Origin: Lytechinus pictus | Lineage: Eukaryota; Echinodermata; Echinoidea; Temnopleuroida; Toxopneustidae | Direction of reading: 5' to 3' | NCBI RefSeq assembly: GCF_037042905.1 | Contig: NC_087245.1 | Location: 24,428,501 to 24,492,500 of the forward strand | Length of the DNA: 64,000 nucleotides | Shown: piece after piece, positions 47,163 through 59,090 of the stretch | Layout: every line of letters starts with the position of its first letter | Position numbering within the stretch: position 1 is the first letter of the stretch | The notes under the pieces: generated by a model | The model's database searches: none | The model's input: only the letters and a program-made list of their open reading frames with translations | What the model was told of the DNA's origin: nothing | Made by a program: the position numbers and the translations under genes

Positions 47163-49194
47163 ATCACTTTCAGACTTACCCCTATAGGACTTTCACTAAA
47201 CGCACACTGAATAGCCTGAGAAAGCGTATAATGATTGAAGAATTGATATTACTTTCAAATTTAGAATTATTTTATTGACCAAGAAGAAAGCATTTTTGTT
47301 GCCCGTATGGGTCATACTCAGCTCTCGGTAAAAAAATGATCCGAAGAGGCGGGGCTTTACAATTGACCCGGGAGTAAGTTCGACCACCTATATTCAGGGT
47401 CACTGTCCCAGAACGGAATATGACTCCAAAAGACTCCCTTTCCGGGTCATCGTACTCGAAATAAAAGTATGGTAATTCATCATGGAAACATATTCTAGGT
47501 TCATAAGTGTTTTCTATTCCATCTATTTTAAATCGATCATTTTGGAATGTCCGTCGATCCAGAGACGGCCTCTTTCTAAATAAACCTATGAAACACTGTT
47601 TGAAGGTTATTTAAAACATTAAATGCACGTTACGCTTTGACCATGCTACCGTCCAAGGCCTCGAAATCGATTCATGATCGGCGTTTGTCTGTCACTTCCA
47701 AGGTATGGACTTAGTTGTTGAAAAACAACTGGAATCAGATAGATAAGGACAACACATTTAACGAAAACATTTGTCACGTTATCAGACTCTTCTGCCCTCT
47801 GTAGATGCTCTGGTGATATTTTTATGGTTATATAAATTAGGGAGGCAAGCGATCAGAATCTATTTTCCTCGGCGACGCTCAGATTTGCTGCGAAAAGGTA
47901 CTCCTCTTTGATAGTTTCTCCCATACCATGGCGGCTTTTACTAATATGGTGTCACTTCGTCCATATATATATGTCCATCCCTTTTATATTATATTTTTTT
48001 GCTCTCCTGACACCCTCGTGATCCCCCCCCCCCCCCCCCATCCGTATTCGATACAGATCTCGTGTGCGTCATTGTTGATTGCCCCCTTTTCGCTTGTCAG
48101 GGGGTTTGTAGATCCCTTTGATAATTTCTGAAATTAATTTCGTTCACTTATAGCTCTCTTTTAATGAAATAATCATTGATGATTGATCTGCCATTAATTT
48201 CTTCCATTGACTATTTTATGGGGGGGGGCACCATGGCAGTATTGTGTTTGCTTAATGATTTGCCTTTTCAAGTCAAAGGATGGATACTGTTTGAATTGCA
48301 TTTGCGTTCACGCTCGGAGAGAAAACTTCAAGTTCATAACAGTCACACCCGACATGGATTCACAGTCATTATTGCTGTTGATGAAAATAGGGAAAGCGTG
48401 CCTCGCCCTGCCCCCTCCTCAGACTATGGTCTGTGGATATGAGGATATAACTTGAGATTATATATTGCGAATGGTTTTATGCATGACTGATATACTGAGA
48501 TTGTACGGTGAGAAGAAGATTTATGATAGGTTTCTTGCATTACCGAGTATGACCACCGATTGCTATGCTCCTCTCGAAATCCAAACCTCTCTTCAGAATC
48601 CTTGATGATTCATGTGGCTTTATCGCAAGATATTATCATTATTCATAGTGGTTTTCGTTGCATAAGCCGTCCCCGTTTTGAGTATAAGTTTCAAGTGAAT
48701 GAAAAAGGTCGTAAAACCATGAAACCTCGTTTTTATTTCCTTTTAATACATCATCTCGTCGCGACGCCTGTAGCATTCAAGTTTTGGTGAAATAGCAAGC
48801 TCCCCCCCCCCCCCGAAAAAAGCACAATCGTGTACACACACGCATACATGTATATACGTGTGGGGGCATTAGTTATTAAAGATATTGAAAAAATTTGTGT
48901 TTTATTCATACTCCACAAAGCACACACACCCACACCCACACGCTCGCACAAATTATTAATAATATTTTGTTGAAGTTGTTACCTTTAATGTAATCTATCA
49001 CTTTTCTCCCCCACCCGCCCTTTCTCTCACTTAAAATGTTATTTCGTATTGTGCCTAATAAACATTGAAATGATGTCTCAATACCCCGGTCATCAGATCC
49101 TGGCTTGTCTGCACACATTGTATTCAATTCCTCCAATAATTTGGGAGCGTATACCAACAAGAGTTTCCTAACTCAGTCTCTTTGCGTACGACAC

Positions 49195-49360
49195 TGACTT
49201 TCGCAACCTACCGCGTACCCATTTAGCACCTGGTGGGATTGGCAAAGTGTGGATGGACGTATTATAGCTATAGGACGCGATGGGATTCGAACACACGACC
49301 CTCTGCTCACAAGACGAGATTGAGAGCCACTATATATACCACTGTGCTTCCACAGTCGAT
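49195..49360 (-). mobile_element. tRNA-derived SINE, minus strand, truncated
   Basis: Its reverse complement contains the B box GTTCGAATCCCA and the downstream block CACACTTTGCCA followed by CAGGTGCTAA.TGGGTAC. The same blocks occur in order in the + strand SINE at 49674. No A/T-rich tail is preserved. Confidence 0.75.
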
Positions 49361-49432
49361 ACTTGACCGATATTTAGACATTTTAAATTCATCAATTTAC
49401 CTGGGGTTTTTTAATTAATCTTAGTCCCCTAA

Positions 49433-49595
49433 TTATACTCCTATTGGAGTGATAGTAGGGACCAACCCCTTTGGAGTGAACTGTACACCCTTTTAGAGTA
49501 AATGCAATTCGCTCCAAAAGGAGTCATAATGCACTCTATAAGGATGTACAGTTCCCTCCAAAGGATTGGTACCACTCCAAGAGGAGTGTGATTAC
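49433..49595. repeat. Short foldback (ACTCCTATTGGAGTG-type)
   Basis: The halves mirror each other: ACCAACCCCTTTGGAGTGAACTG against CAGTTCCCTCCAAAGGATTGGT, and CTCCTATTGGAGT against ACTCCAAGAGGAGT. It lies between the two SINEs. Confidence 0.65.
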
Positions 49596-49673
49596 TGGAT
49601 TAGCTCTTTTGCTTTTAAAGATGCTATAATAATTGTCTACCTATATGTTTGCTTATTTATTTACTCTATTTGA

Positions 49674-50141
49674 GGAAGCGCCGTGGAGGAGCGGTTCTGA
49701 CCCTCGCCTTGTAATCAGAGGGTCGTGTGTTCGAATCCCATCATGGCCCAGCGTCCTTTGGCAAGGCGTCAATCCACACTTTGCCACTCTCACCCAGGTG
49801 CTAATTGGGTACCGGTAGGTAACAACCGTCATGTGGTTGGTTTAGCAAGTGTGCGCCTATACCTTGGTCACATTTGCTCTACGGCGGCCGTACGGCGAGT
49901 CGAAAACAGCCGTTTAAACATTTTTTGTACCAAATACATATCGATGGTTTGAATTGAAATTAATAAAACGGCTGTTTTCGACTCGCCGTATGGCCGCCGT
50001 ATATAGAGCAAATGTGACCAAGGTATAACAGGCTGCTTGAAATGCTATATGAATCCATGACCGGGTAATTATTGTGAAGCTATTTGAACAGTCGTAGATT
50101 GATAAAGCGCTATATAAATGCCAATAATTATTATTATTATT
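49674..50141 (+). mobile_element. tRNA-derived SINE interrupted by a MITE
   Basis: The Pol III A box is TGGAGGAGCGG (49684-49694) and the B box GTTCGAATCC (49729-49738), at tRNA-like spacing. A tRNA-unrelated body follows (CCACTTTGC-type blocks, GGTGCTAATTGGGTACCGG). The tail is AAAGCGCTATATAAATGCC with an ATTATT run ending near 50141. A 166-bp MITE (49860-50025) is inserted in the body. Confidence 0.85.
49860..50025. mobile_element. 166-bp MITE nested in the SINE, TA target duplication
   Basis: The left arm begins TACCTTGGTCACATTTGCTC and continues past GGCGAGTCGAAAACAGCCG. The right arm is its near-perfect reverse complement ending GAGCAAATGTGACCAAGGTA. TA flanks both ends (49858-49859 and 50026-50027), as in Tc1/mariner-type elements. 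The arms are GC-richer than the AT-rich loop. Confidence 0.9.
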
Positions 50142-52990
50142 AATTTATTCATTAGTTTTTGGACAAAAATATTCATTTATCTACTAAATATGTATCCATT
50201 TGTTTTTTTTTATTATTCTTTTCATATCGTCTGTTAATTATTTTTCACTTACGGAAAGGTTGATAAAATTGCGACTTTGAATTGTTTAAGATATCTAGTT
50301 TTACCTATCATTATTCAAGAAGATATCATTTCAATTATTGATCTGCCTTTGAAAGTGAAAACATAATTATAATGCTGGTTTTTACTCTAATCACATTTCT
50401 TCGTTGAAGCCACTGGATAACATAATTCAAAAGACGAGTTGTTATAATCAAAGCAGGAGCTACGCCAGGAATTTTGATCGTGTGATGGGGGGGGGGGGGC
50501 GTAAGACGGCCTAGACCTATAATTTCTGGCTTCTCTTAATTGAATCACAGTGGAATTATTCACATGTACCTCTCTTTTTGATAACTTTTTCTTCTTCTCT
50601 CTTTTTTTTCCTAGCCCCACCCTTTGATTATCCCTTTTTACTACTTGAAAAATCATGGATGGGGGGGGGGCGACCGTCCACGCCTCATGTATATAGCACC
50701 TCCCAAGAACAATGAATTAGAGTAACTTATTGTAACTAAAACTCCAAACTAATCCTTGAAATTACTTACATTTGTCATAACATGTATTGAGGTGAATGTA
50801 CGTTCGCTCATTTTTTTATTTTTGTATCATAACTAATTGGTGCATTAATATTTTTTCGAACCAAATTAATAGACCCTGTACTAGCAAAACAAAATCCCTT
50901 TATCGTAATTTGTCCACTATGATGAATACATTGAGCGCTTACAATGATTTGTGACAGGCTTAATTTTCATTGTTGCATTAGCGCTCTTTAGAAATTTAAG
51001 TCGTCACAACTGCGCTATTTCATTTATGTACAAAAAGCTACTAATGAATATATCATGTGACATGATTATAATATAGCTTATCCATTTAAAAATTAACGCA
51101 CTGCAAAGGTGAAAACAATTAAATCAAATCTTGTCAATGTGTTTTTATTCAGTAATTCATCGAGAAAAGGATTATTCAAATTATGGTTGCAGATACTGTC
51201 ATCCTTTTGTTTGGGGTGGGTGAGAAGGGGTGCTCGACCCTTGAATAAATTTCAATTGACGATTTTATATATTACGATGTCAACAAATCATTATTGTATG
51301 GCCTGTATTCGTTGTTTCTCTTTGCGTTCCTGTGGGGTAGCAACGGGAGTATGCGACCCCTTTTAAAAATTAATTACTTATTCATTCAGAGTTATTTTAC
51401 TGAGCAATATGATATTGAAGTAACTTGTGCAAAATACATTAACAATTTATGCCATGCTTACTTTTTTGTTTGATATAAATAAATATCTTTTGCATATTAA
51501 GTATAATCATCTGCCTTAATCATGTTAATGGATTAAAGTTTTAGTTCATAATTGTATTATATTTTGTATAATTTGAACTGAATGAATTTAATGAACATTA
51601 TTAAACAAAAATATTGCAATTAAAATCACAATTTTTAAAGAATTTCTATTCTTATAGTTTTATCAGCCATTAATAAAAGCGCATCATAATGCGACCAGCC
51701 ATTCTGAAACCAGCAATAAGTCACCCAAAATTAATTTTGAGATTTTTATTGAGTTTTTAACAAGCACATCCTAAGCTTTGAAATGACATCGTGGTCAAAT
51801 TTCGAATCCCGATTTAAAGCTCGCCTAATTTTGTCGGATTAAAGGAAATGAAAATGTTGGGGCGACTCCTGCATCGTGAACTAGATGAATAATATACCTT
51901 TGCCTGAAGTATGTAAAGAGTTGCAAAGTGATGAATAATAGGTCTATGGTCGTCTTGTCTGCGCCCATGATACCCTCTAAATCGCAGAATTAGAATATCA
52001 TCTTCGAAAGCAGGTGGATTATTGATAGGATATTAATAAAACAAGGCCTTGGGATTAACCTTAATCATGCTAGTATTAACAAAAATATAGTTGTTAAAAA
52101 TTCGCACTAGGATAGGCGTGCAAAATGATTATAATTCAAGAAAAATTCGCTATGGAAAGAGTGTCGTTGAATGTACTTGCACATGAATTATTCACCTATC
52201 TTTACGTCATGTTTTCCGGCTTAATCCTAATTTTAGTCCCATGTTTATATATAATGAATGATAATCTTCATGTTTATAGTTTTTTTTTACCACCGCTGAT
52301 ACGGTCTCCACTTTCTTACACCGTTAATTGCCATTGTATTCCCTATACTATACCATATACAGGAACTTTTAATTCAACTCTATTTTTCTCACATCAATAT
52401 CGTTTAACAATGGATTTTGAAATACAAGAAATAGGGGTTGCAGTGTGTATATAAGTAAACTTCGCATAGTTCATGAAGTCCTATTCATATTCATGACTAC
52501 CGAATCTTACTTCATTTTCGTACCATTTCTTGTGTTGGGCATTTATAATTCACAGAGTGCCATAGAAAAAACCACAGAGAGATCGTACTGTGATCTTATA
52601 AAATATCCAACGATGCACCTGCATTGATCGTAGGCTGTCTGTATAATTCCCATGCGGTGATCGTACGATGCATGTAGGCCTGTACGTTGTGTGGTATTCC
52701 TGACCCTATCGTACGATGTTTGTATAACTTCGCGCTAAATAATTTCGTAAACCCCACAATGATCGTGAATCCGTACGTAATTCGTAATATGATCGGTGTA
52801 TGCCACCCTCGGGAGATCGGACGATTAGCTAGATACGATCATCCTACTGGCACCCAGATCATGAATCATAAAATTTGTGATACTTCATTTGGTACGATAC
52901 AGTTTTTGAAAATAATATTACATGATTTGTATAATGAGTTCAAGTGATTGGTTCGAATTATTTTTACAATTGTTACTTTGTGAACTGTAT
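50142..52990. other. AT-rich intergenic stretch, nothing recognised
   Basis: Short ORFs only, such as 52125-52454, with no family resemblance. There are G runs near 50487-50499 and 50661-50670. Confidence 0.5.
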
Positions 52991-52991
52991 T

Positions 52992-53240
52992 CACTCTAAA
53001 AAAATATTGGGCAAAAGTGCTCCATGAGGGTAATTATCTGTCCAACCAACATTGGACATTTCTTTTGGGCATTTTTTTTTCCAGTGCAAAAATTTTGCCC
53101 ATTCGAAAGTAATTGTTGCTTATTTTTTAACCTTACTGGACAATATGATTCCCGTATTGGGTAAAATATTGCCCAAGATTGGTTGGACACATAATTACCC
53201 TCGTGGTGGTAAAACTTTGACCCAATATTTTCTTACAGTG
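52992..53240. mobile_element. Foldback MITE with CACTCTAA/TTACAGTG ends
   Basis: ACTCTAAAAAAATATTGGGC at the left pairs with CCCAATATTTTCTTACAGTG at the right. Inner blocks GGGTAATTATCTGTCCAACC and GGTTGGACACATAATTACCC are inverted as well. Confidence 0.75.
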
Positions 53241-54420
53241 TTGTATGAATTTGATTTGAGCAAAAAACGATAAAATATCTTTAAAAAAAAACGGTGGTGA
53301 ACATGTCGTATAAGATGTTATTTATGAGCCTTCTTTACAAACACGACTCGCCTGATTATCATAATGATGGTGATGAAAAAAAAAGAATTATAATGCTTTG
53401 AATATGTTCAAATAAGCAGATGGATGGTTTAAATCATTTTAAAAAGTTCTTGGAATTTTCGTCGTTCCATCTGCTGACAAAAAATTCTTGCAACCAACGT
53501 GACCGATTTCGCAGACTGACTTAGCCCTGTAGAACTACTTTCTCAATGAATAGATGCATACGTCCGTGTAATAAAGACAAGTGCTCTTAGAAAGAGGACA
53601 ATTTATTCGACTATACGTTGACCTTTCTTACACTAAACCTACTTTTTTCAATAATTATAGGGTTCCATACGCAATCGCTAGCATTTCCTTTTGCAAAATT
53701 GATGAAACGATGACGTGAAAATATTAATAATTGAGAAATCCGTGCCATGAAGGAAAAACCCAACAGAGCGGCTTGAAAATTATGATTGCTTGTTCTATAT
53801 CTCATTGTATAAAGTGAACTAAGAATATTTCAAAAAGAGACAACGGGTCTGTTAATATCTTCAAATCTATTGATCTCTAATACCGACCCTCACATATCCT
53901 CTCTTTTCTTATTAACCTAATTACCCTATGACTACAATGGGTAATTAAACCATAGGCCGTTCTGCGATTCCAGTGTAGTTTGTTCTTTTTAATAATCATA
54001 TATAACTAATATAGCTGATAAATTGTTATTTCCTGGAGTACTGGTGAATCTAAATACACCTCATTTAATTATTTTGTCTGTGTGAAATATTTGTGTTTTT
54101 TATTCTTTCTTTTTTTCTAGACTACAAGCACCGGTGTATAGACGGGGGTTGGGGTGTGCACTATGTATTTTTTTCTGAGTATAATGTTGAATTCTATCAA
54201 AAAACTAAAAATCCATTTTTTTAAAGTAAAAATTGTCCCCCTCTCGCCTCACTCGCTCGTAATTTTCATTTCCCCACACACACAATGTTCGCCTCCCCCT
54301 AATTTTTGTTTGCTCATTGCGCCTCTGTTCTGGTCTCTTTATCAAACCGGCAACTTTAACTTCACAATATGGCAATTAGTAGGCCTAAACTTTAAAAAAA
54401 TTAGCCCCCTCCCGTAAGTA
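53241..54420. other. Intergenic, nothing recognised
   Basis: AT-rich sequence without supported features. The small ORFs in it are unremarkable. Confidence 0.45.
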
Positions 54421-54429
54421 AGTGACGAT

Positions 54430-54540
54430 AGCGAATGAGGGAGGAGAGAGGAGAGGAGAGCCAACAGCGAAATAGGGGGTGGTAGAGAGAGAGGTTGAAA
54501 GGAGAGAGAGAGAGAGGGTGAAAGGAGAGAGAGATAGGGG
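54430..54540 (+). repeat. GA-rich simple repeat
   Basis: Repeated GGAGAGAG and GAGAGAGAG units, purine-rich on the + strand. Confidence 0.85.
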
Positions 54541-54597
54541 GGGCGTAAAACAGAAGGCTATAGAGAGATTGTAATTATCACCCTTCCAGGTCACGTC

Positions 54598-54735
54598 ATC
54601 CTACAGTTCACTGCGCCTGTCGACATGCAGCTCGAGATATATCGAGGTACAGTCCGACAGCGTGCTGCATCTTGCTCGCTATAGATCCTCCACCTCAACG
54701 ATGAACTTCCCAGCTCCTCACACCATCGCCTGAAA
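54598..54735. other. GC-richer unique patch, possible first exon or promoter fragment
   Basis: A short stretch of higher complexity (GACATGCAGCTCGAG, CCACCTCAACGATGAAC) directly after the GA-rich repeat, ending at CTGAAAG|GTATCA, which could be a donor. There is no long ORF. It may be a 5' UTR exon of a downstream gene, or nothing. Confidence 0.2.
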
Positions 54736-55070
54736 GGTATCAATTGAGAGTGAGAAAAAGGAGGGTCGACTGCCCACCTCTTATGACCTTCGATTCCTCA
54801 AATTATTCCCAGAACACAAATAATTCAGCAACAGTGTCAAGAAATCGTTGGAGATGAAAAGCGTTCGGTCTTGAGTATGTTTTCGTGAAAGTCACACCCT
54901 ATGCGCGGACGGTGTTGGTCTGCATTATTCCATGTTTCATAATTTAAAGGGGTATCAGGTGCAGAGTCTAGTGTTCATTTTGCAATTTAGAACTGAAGTT
55001 ATAGGCCTCCAATATAAATCTACAATGAAGTTGCGTTTGTTATCGTGAAAATACCAGTCTGCGTTCATGA

Positions 55071-55682
55071 TTAAAGTCCACCCAAGAAAAATGCTGATTT
55101 TAATTAATAGAGAAAAACAAACTAGCACAACACTGAAAATTTCATCAAAATCGGATGTAAAATAAGAAAGTTATGACATTTTAAAGTTTCGATTATTTTT
55201 CACAAAACAGTGATATGCACAACTGACTGACATGCAAATGAGGCAAATGAGATAGTCGATGATGTCCCTCACTCACTATTTCTTTTTTTTTATTGTTTGA
55301 ATTATACAATATTTCATTTTTTACAGATTTGACAATAAGGACCAACTTGACTGAACCATATGGTATTAAACACTGTTAATTCCACGTGTTCAGGGAGGAA
55401 TTAATCGTTGTTTCACTTGGCAATGCGGAGAAAAATTATAATATTTCATATTTCATACAATAAAATACTAAAGAAATAGTGAGTGGACGACGTCATCGGT
55501 CTCCTCATTTGCATACCAGCCAGGATGTGCATATAACTGTTTTGTGAAATTAAGCGAAACTTTGAAATGTCATAACTTTCTTATTTTACATCCGATTTTG
55601 ATGTAATTTTCAGTGTTATGCTTGTTGGATTTTTCTCCTTTTATTAAAATCAACTTTTTGTTGGAGTGGACTGGTCTTTTAA
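55071..55682. mobile_element. Long-TIR MITE family A, copy 4
   Basis: Left TTAAAGTCCACCCAAG and right TGGAGTGGACTGGTCTTTTAA. The arm blocks ATCAAAATCGGATGTAAAAT and CATCCGATTTTGATG are inverted. The body is closely similar to 10824-11420. Confidence 0.85.
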
Positions 55683-56144
55683 GTATTAGGGTGTAGGGAC
55701 GATTTTAAAGAGGAAGTGCTGGTTTGGAAAAAACGACAAGTAAAATAAATAAATACAATAAAATAAATGTGATTTTGGTCTCATTTCTATTTCAAGCCTA
55801 CTAACCTGATCCAGGAGAAGCTGCGTATGGAGTATAACACAGCACCCAATTCAATTGGGGGAGGGGGGGGGGGCTTCAGCACCCCCTGCAACTCCGCTTC
55901 CCAGGGCCATGTAATTAAGCTTCAACTTTCGGTCATAATCTTATCAAGTGTCTTGCTCCAAAGAAATCCTGGTCTATCTACTGTATCTGTATTTTTGGAC
56001 AATTAGTTACACTTTTCTATATGGAAACCGGGGCGGCTATATACAGGGTATTTTTATTTATTCGTCATCTAATATCTAACGTAGATCTTAAATCATTACT
56101 CTTATACTGTACCACACAAATCAGTATCAATGTCTTCAATTTTT

Positions 56145-56265
56145 TTCCTCTCCTCCTCCTCCTTCTTCTTCTTTTCTTCTTCTTCTTCTTCTTCTTCCTC
56201 TCCTTTTTTTCTTCTTCTTCTTCTTCTTCTTCCTCTTCCTCTTCTTTTTTTCTTCTTATTCTTCT
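56145..56265 (+). repeat. Pyrimidine-rich (TTC)n tract
   Basis: About 120 bases of CTTCTTCTTCTT and CTCCTCC units, almost free of purines on the + strand. The ORF across it (poly-Phe/Leu/Ser) is not a gene. Confidence 0.95.
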
Positions 56266-56299
56266 TCTTGGCCTAACAGTAACTCGGTTTCATTTTGAT

Positions 56300-56420
56300 T
56301 TCAATGCGTAAGGGGCCAGATGGGGGTGTTTGAACCCGCGCTCATGCCCTTACACCATGGCAGTCGCTTTTATCCGTTACTAGACCAAGCCAACTCGCCC
56401 ATAACACTAAAATCAGTTGA
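56300..56420 (-). mobile_element. Possible SINE/tRNA-like fragment, minus strand
   Basis: GTGTTTGAACCCGCGCTC followed by TTACACCATGGCAG resembles the inverted B-box and A-box region of a tRNA-derived SINE. No body or tail is seen. Confidence 0.4.
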
Positions 56421-56780
56421 CACACCGCCACGACCCCTATGTCATTTACCACCTCGTTCAGCGGTCCACAGAGCTTGACACGTCGATGATTTCATATCAT
56501 CACCACCACGATCGTCGTCGTATACAGGACATGAATTTTTCAGTACGATTTCGGCATCGGAAAGAGCCCCCAGTGAGCTGTTGCATTTATTTTGCAGGAA
56601 TGGAGTGCGGATGGATATGACGCGAAGAGGTGGAGTGGAAGGGGTACATCATCCCAAATGAGGAGACGTTGATAGAGATAAAGAGGAATGATGGCAGGTA
56701 AATACCAAGGAAAGAGACAGGCCTCGCTCAGTAAAGAAGTAAAGGGAAGGTAAAGACCCACATAAATACAGAGGAAGAGA

Positions 56781-57010
56781 TCTGTGGTGTTAAAACTGAC
56801 ACCAGTTGATGTAAATAGAGGACCACACCCTGAGGTGTTAAAACTACACCCTAGAGATTGAACATAACACCAAAGAGTGTAAATATAACAACCAAAAGTG
56901 TTGTAATAACACCTATGGGTGTAAAACTAACACCACCAATTTAACACCGGTGTAAAACAACTGGTGTGGTCCTCTATGTACACCGGTTAACACCACAGTT
57001 TTTGCTGTGT
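56781..57010. mobile_element. Foldback MITE with CTGTGGTGTTAA ends
   Basis: CTGTGGTGTTAAAAC at the left pairs with GGTTAACACCACAG at the right. Inner GAGGACCACACC and GGTGTGGTCCTC are inverted. The loop is built from many GGTGTTA/TAACACC units. Confidence 0.75.
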
Positions 57011-57765
57011 AAAGTGAGGGGAAGAGAGAGAGATCGAGATGGTTTATGTGTGTTAGATCAATTTGAGAGAAATGTACATGTATAGGCCTCCTATGTTTCA
57101 TTATTTCACATTTATTTTTATTCCACAAACTTAAAATGCTGGGCAACATACTGTCTACTCTGTTGGGTGATGTATGTTGGTAAAAACATGATTGGCAGTC
57201 ACAGACTGAATTGTACATGTTTACGCAATGTCAACATATAAAAATAATCAAAATTATTAAGATTAACAATAAATATACAAATTAGAATTACATATGTGCA
57301 GTTAAAAATGGAGTTAAAATGGATAGAAAATATGATAGATAAAACAATGTTGCATATTCATTTAATACACACAATGCAGACTTATTTACTTTAGTACTTA
57401 TTTAATAATCTTGTCAGACTTGGAAGAGCACGGTTCTGATATCTTTTTGTTTTACATGGAATTTCCTTATATCTATTTATATGTCGTTAATTGAAAGCGT
57501 TTGTTTCCAGTGGAGGTAACCAGTTTTTGTACAATTGATTAATTTCTCATTTTAAAGCGAAATCTGTGGTAAGTTTTACTCTTCGACTTTCAAGTGATGT
57601 CAAATTTAAGGTCATATGATACATACTTTGTTCCTAATATTATCTTGCATGCTCTTTTCTGGGCAGTTTCAATAACTTTTATATGTTTCAAAGTAAGAGA
57701 CGCAGCGAAAAGAGGTACACAATACTCTAGGGCTGGTCTGACATACCCAATATACATACTGGTCT

Positions 57766-58092
57766 TACACTGTTAGAAAATCTCTACTTAAAAAAAAAAC
57801 AAAAATTCCTGCAGCAGAGTCTCGAGAACACCTGTAATCTTACTGCACTGTGTAATCTTACATGCAATTGTGAAAAATAACAGAAAATTGGTATTTGGTG
57901 TATGTAACTTTAAAAAATTATTGTAATAAGACTGTTTTCCCCCTTTTAAAAAACCGACCTGTTCTGTAAAATTGTAGAAAATTTGTAAAAAATCTTTCCT
58001 GTTATAACAATTTACAGAATGATTTGGTTATTTCTTTCTGTAAAATCTTTTTTTTTCTTCTGTAAAATCTTCTGTTTTTTTCTAACAGTGTA
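57766..58092. mobile_element. Foldback MITE with TACACTGTTAGA ends
   Basis: TACACTGTTAGAAAA at the left and TTCTAACAGTGTA at the right are exactly inverted. The interior is A-rich then T-rich (CTGTAAAAT units), consistent with a foldback. Confidence 0.75.
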
Positions 58093-58105
58093 CATACCTT
58101 ATATA

Positions 58106-58253
58106 CACTGTTAACCAATCACATTCTGGTAGATTGTTATTTATTATTTTTATAACCCAATTTGGACAGATTTTAACCAATAGTTGCGTGAACAGTTTGT
58201 TGCCCAGCGATGGTTAAAAATTGGGCCCTTTTTGCCCAACCTTTTTAACAGTG
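58106..58253. mobile_element. Short foldback with CACTGTTAA ends
   Basis: CACTGTTAACCAATC at the left and TTTTTAACAGTG at the right are inverted. GGGCAACAAA-type blocks are inside. It directly follows the 57766-58092 element. Confidence 0.5.
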
Positions 58254-59090
58254 AATGTTTCCATCGTTGTTCCATCTCTATTCTCCTCTTGGTCCCTCCC
58301 CCCCCCTCCACCTTTCTTCTCCCCCTGGTCTGACGATTGATATCTCTCCTCATTTCTTCTTTCTCTTCCGCCTTCGAAAATCTCAACTTGTCTTCATCTC
58401 CTACAGGATATTTCATATTTCGTACAAACCATATCGTTATGTTTCGATTTTTTAAATTATTTTCTTTCTTATCTTAAATGTTAATTTCCTGAGCTCTCAC
58501 GTCATGTTGGTTCGCGGACAGCATTGGTGGGGTTGGTGACCTTCAAACCTATACCGATGCCTCTACGAAACCAAATACGTTGATCGTTCCACCTTACAAC
58601 AGTGCAACCAATCACCACACTCACATCCATGTCCTCATTCTCTTTATCATTTCAATGATACATTTCCCTTTGGAGGATACCATTTCCATTCTTGAGAATT
58701 TTCTCCGCCCTACGTCACGGTATAAATCCAATCTATCAATTTTCAAGATTTTCTTCGGTTATACACTCAAAGGAGTGGCGAGTCTAGCGAACCATCGTTT
58801 TCTTCATCCATCCCAATCATGACCAATTTCTGCTTTATAGAAACGTTTTATAGCGAGTATATCTCCACCCCTCCCCCATTTTGTTCATTATCGAATTGTT
58901 GTTCACTTGGAGTTTGCCATTTCAAAAAAATATGCATATCGTTTTATAAAATTGTTTTTTTGCTCCCGTGGTTATTTTCAAAGGGCGTAAACCTCCCATG
59001 AACAGTCAAGTCATGTTCTGGGGAGTGTTTCATGTAGCCTCTTATCAGTGTTTTTTCACTAACAATTTTACTCCCACCCACACTCTTAAA
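58254..59090. other. Intergenic, nothing recognised
   Basis: There is a C run near 58299-58307 and AT-rich sequence. The ORFs 58580-58822 and 58968-59294 show no family resemblance. Confidence 0.45.

Larger units (their letters stand above)
45183..49194. other. Intergenic, simple repeats, no gene established
   Basis: It contains the CTA trinucleotide block (46206-46437), a GAT/GGT block (47076-47162), a C run near 48023-48039 and several small ORFs (for example 46674-47018 and 48176-48442) without recognisable domains. Confidence 0.5.

Noticed and set aside
49681..49745. Possible functional tRNA gene
   Set aside because: A and B boxes are present, but a clean acceptor stem and cloverleaf are not seen, and the SINE body and tail follow. 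It is a tRNA-derived SINE head.
56021..56311. ORF of 96 codons with Phe/Ser/Leu runs
   Set aside because: The open frame is caused by the (TTC)n tract.
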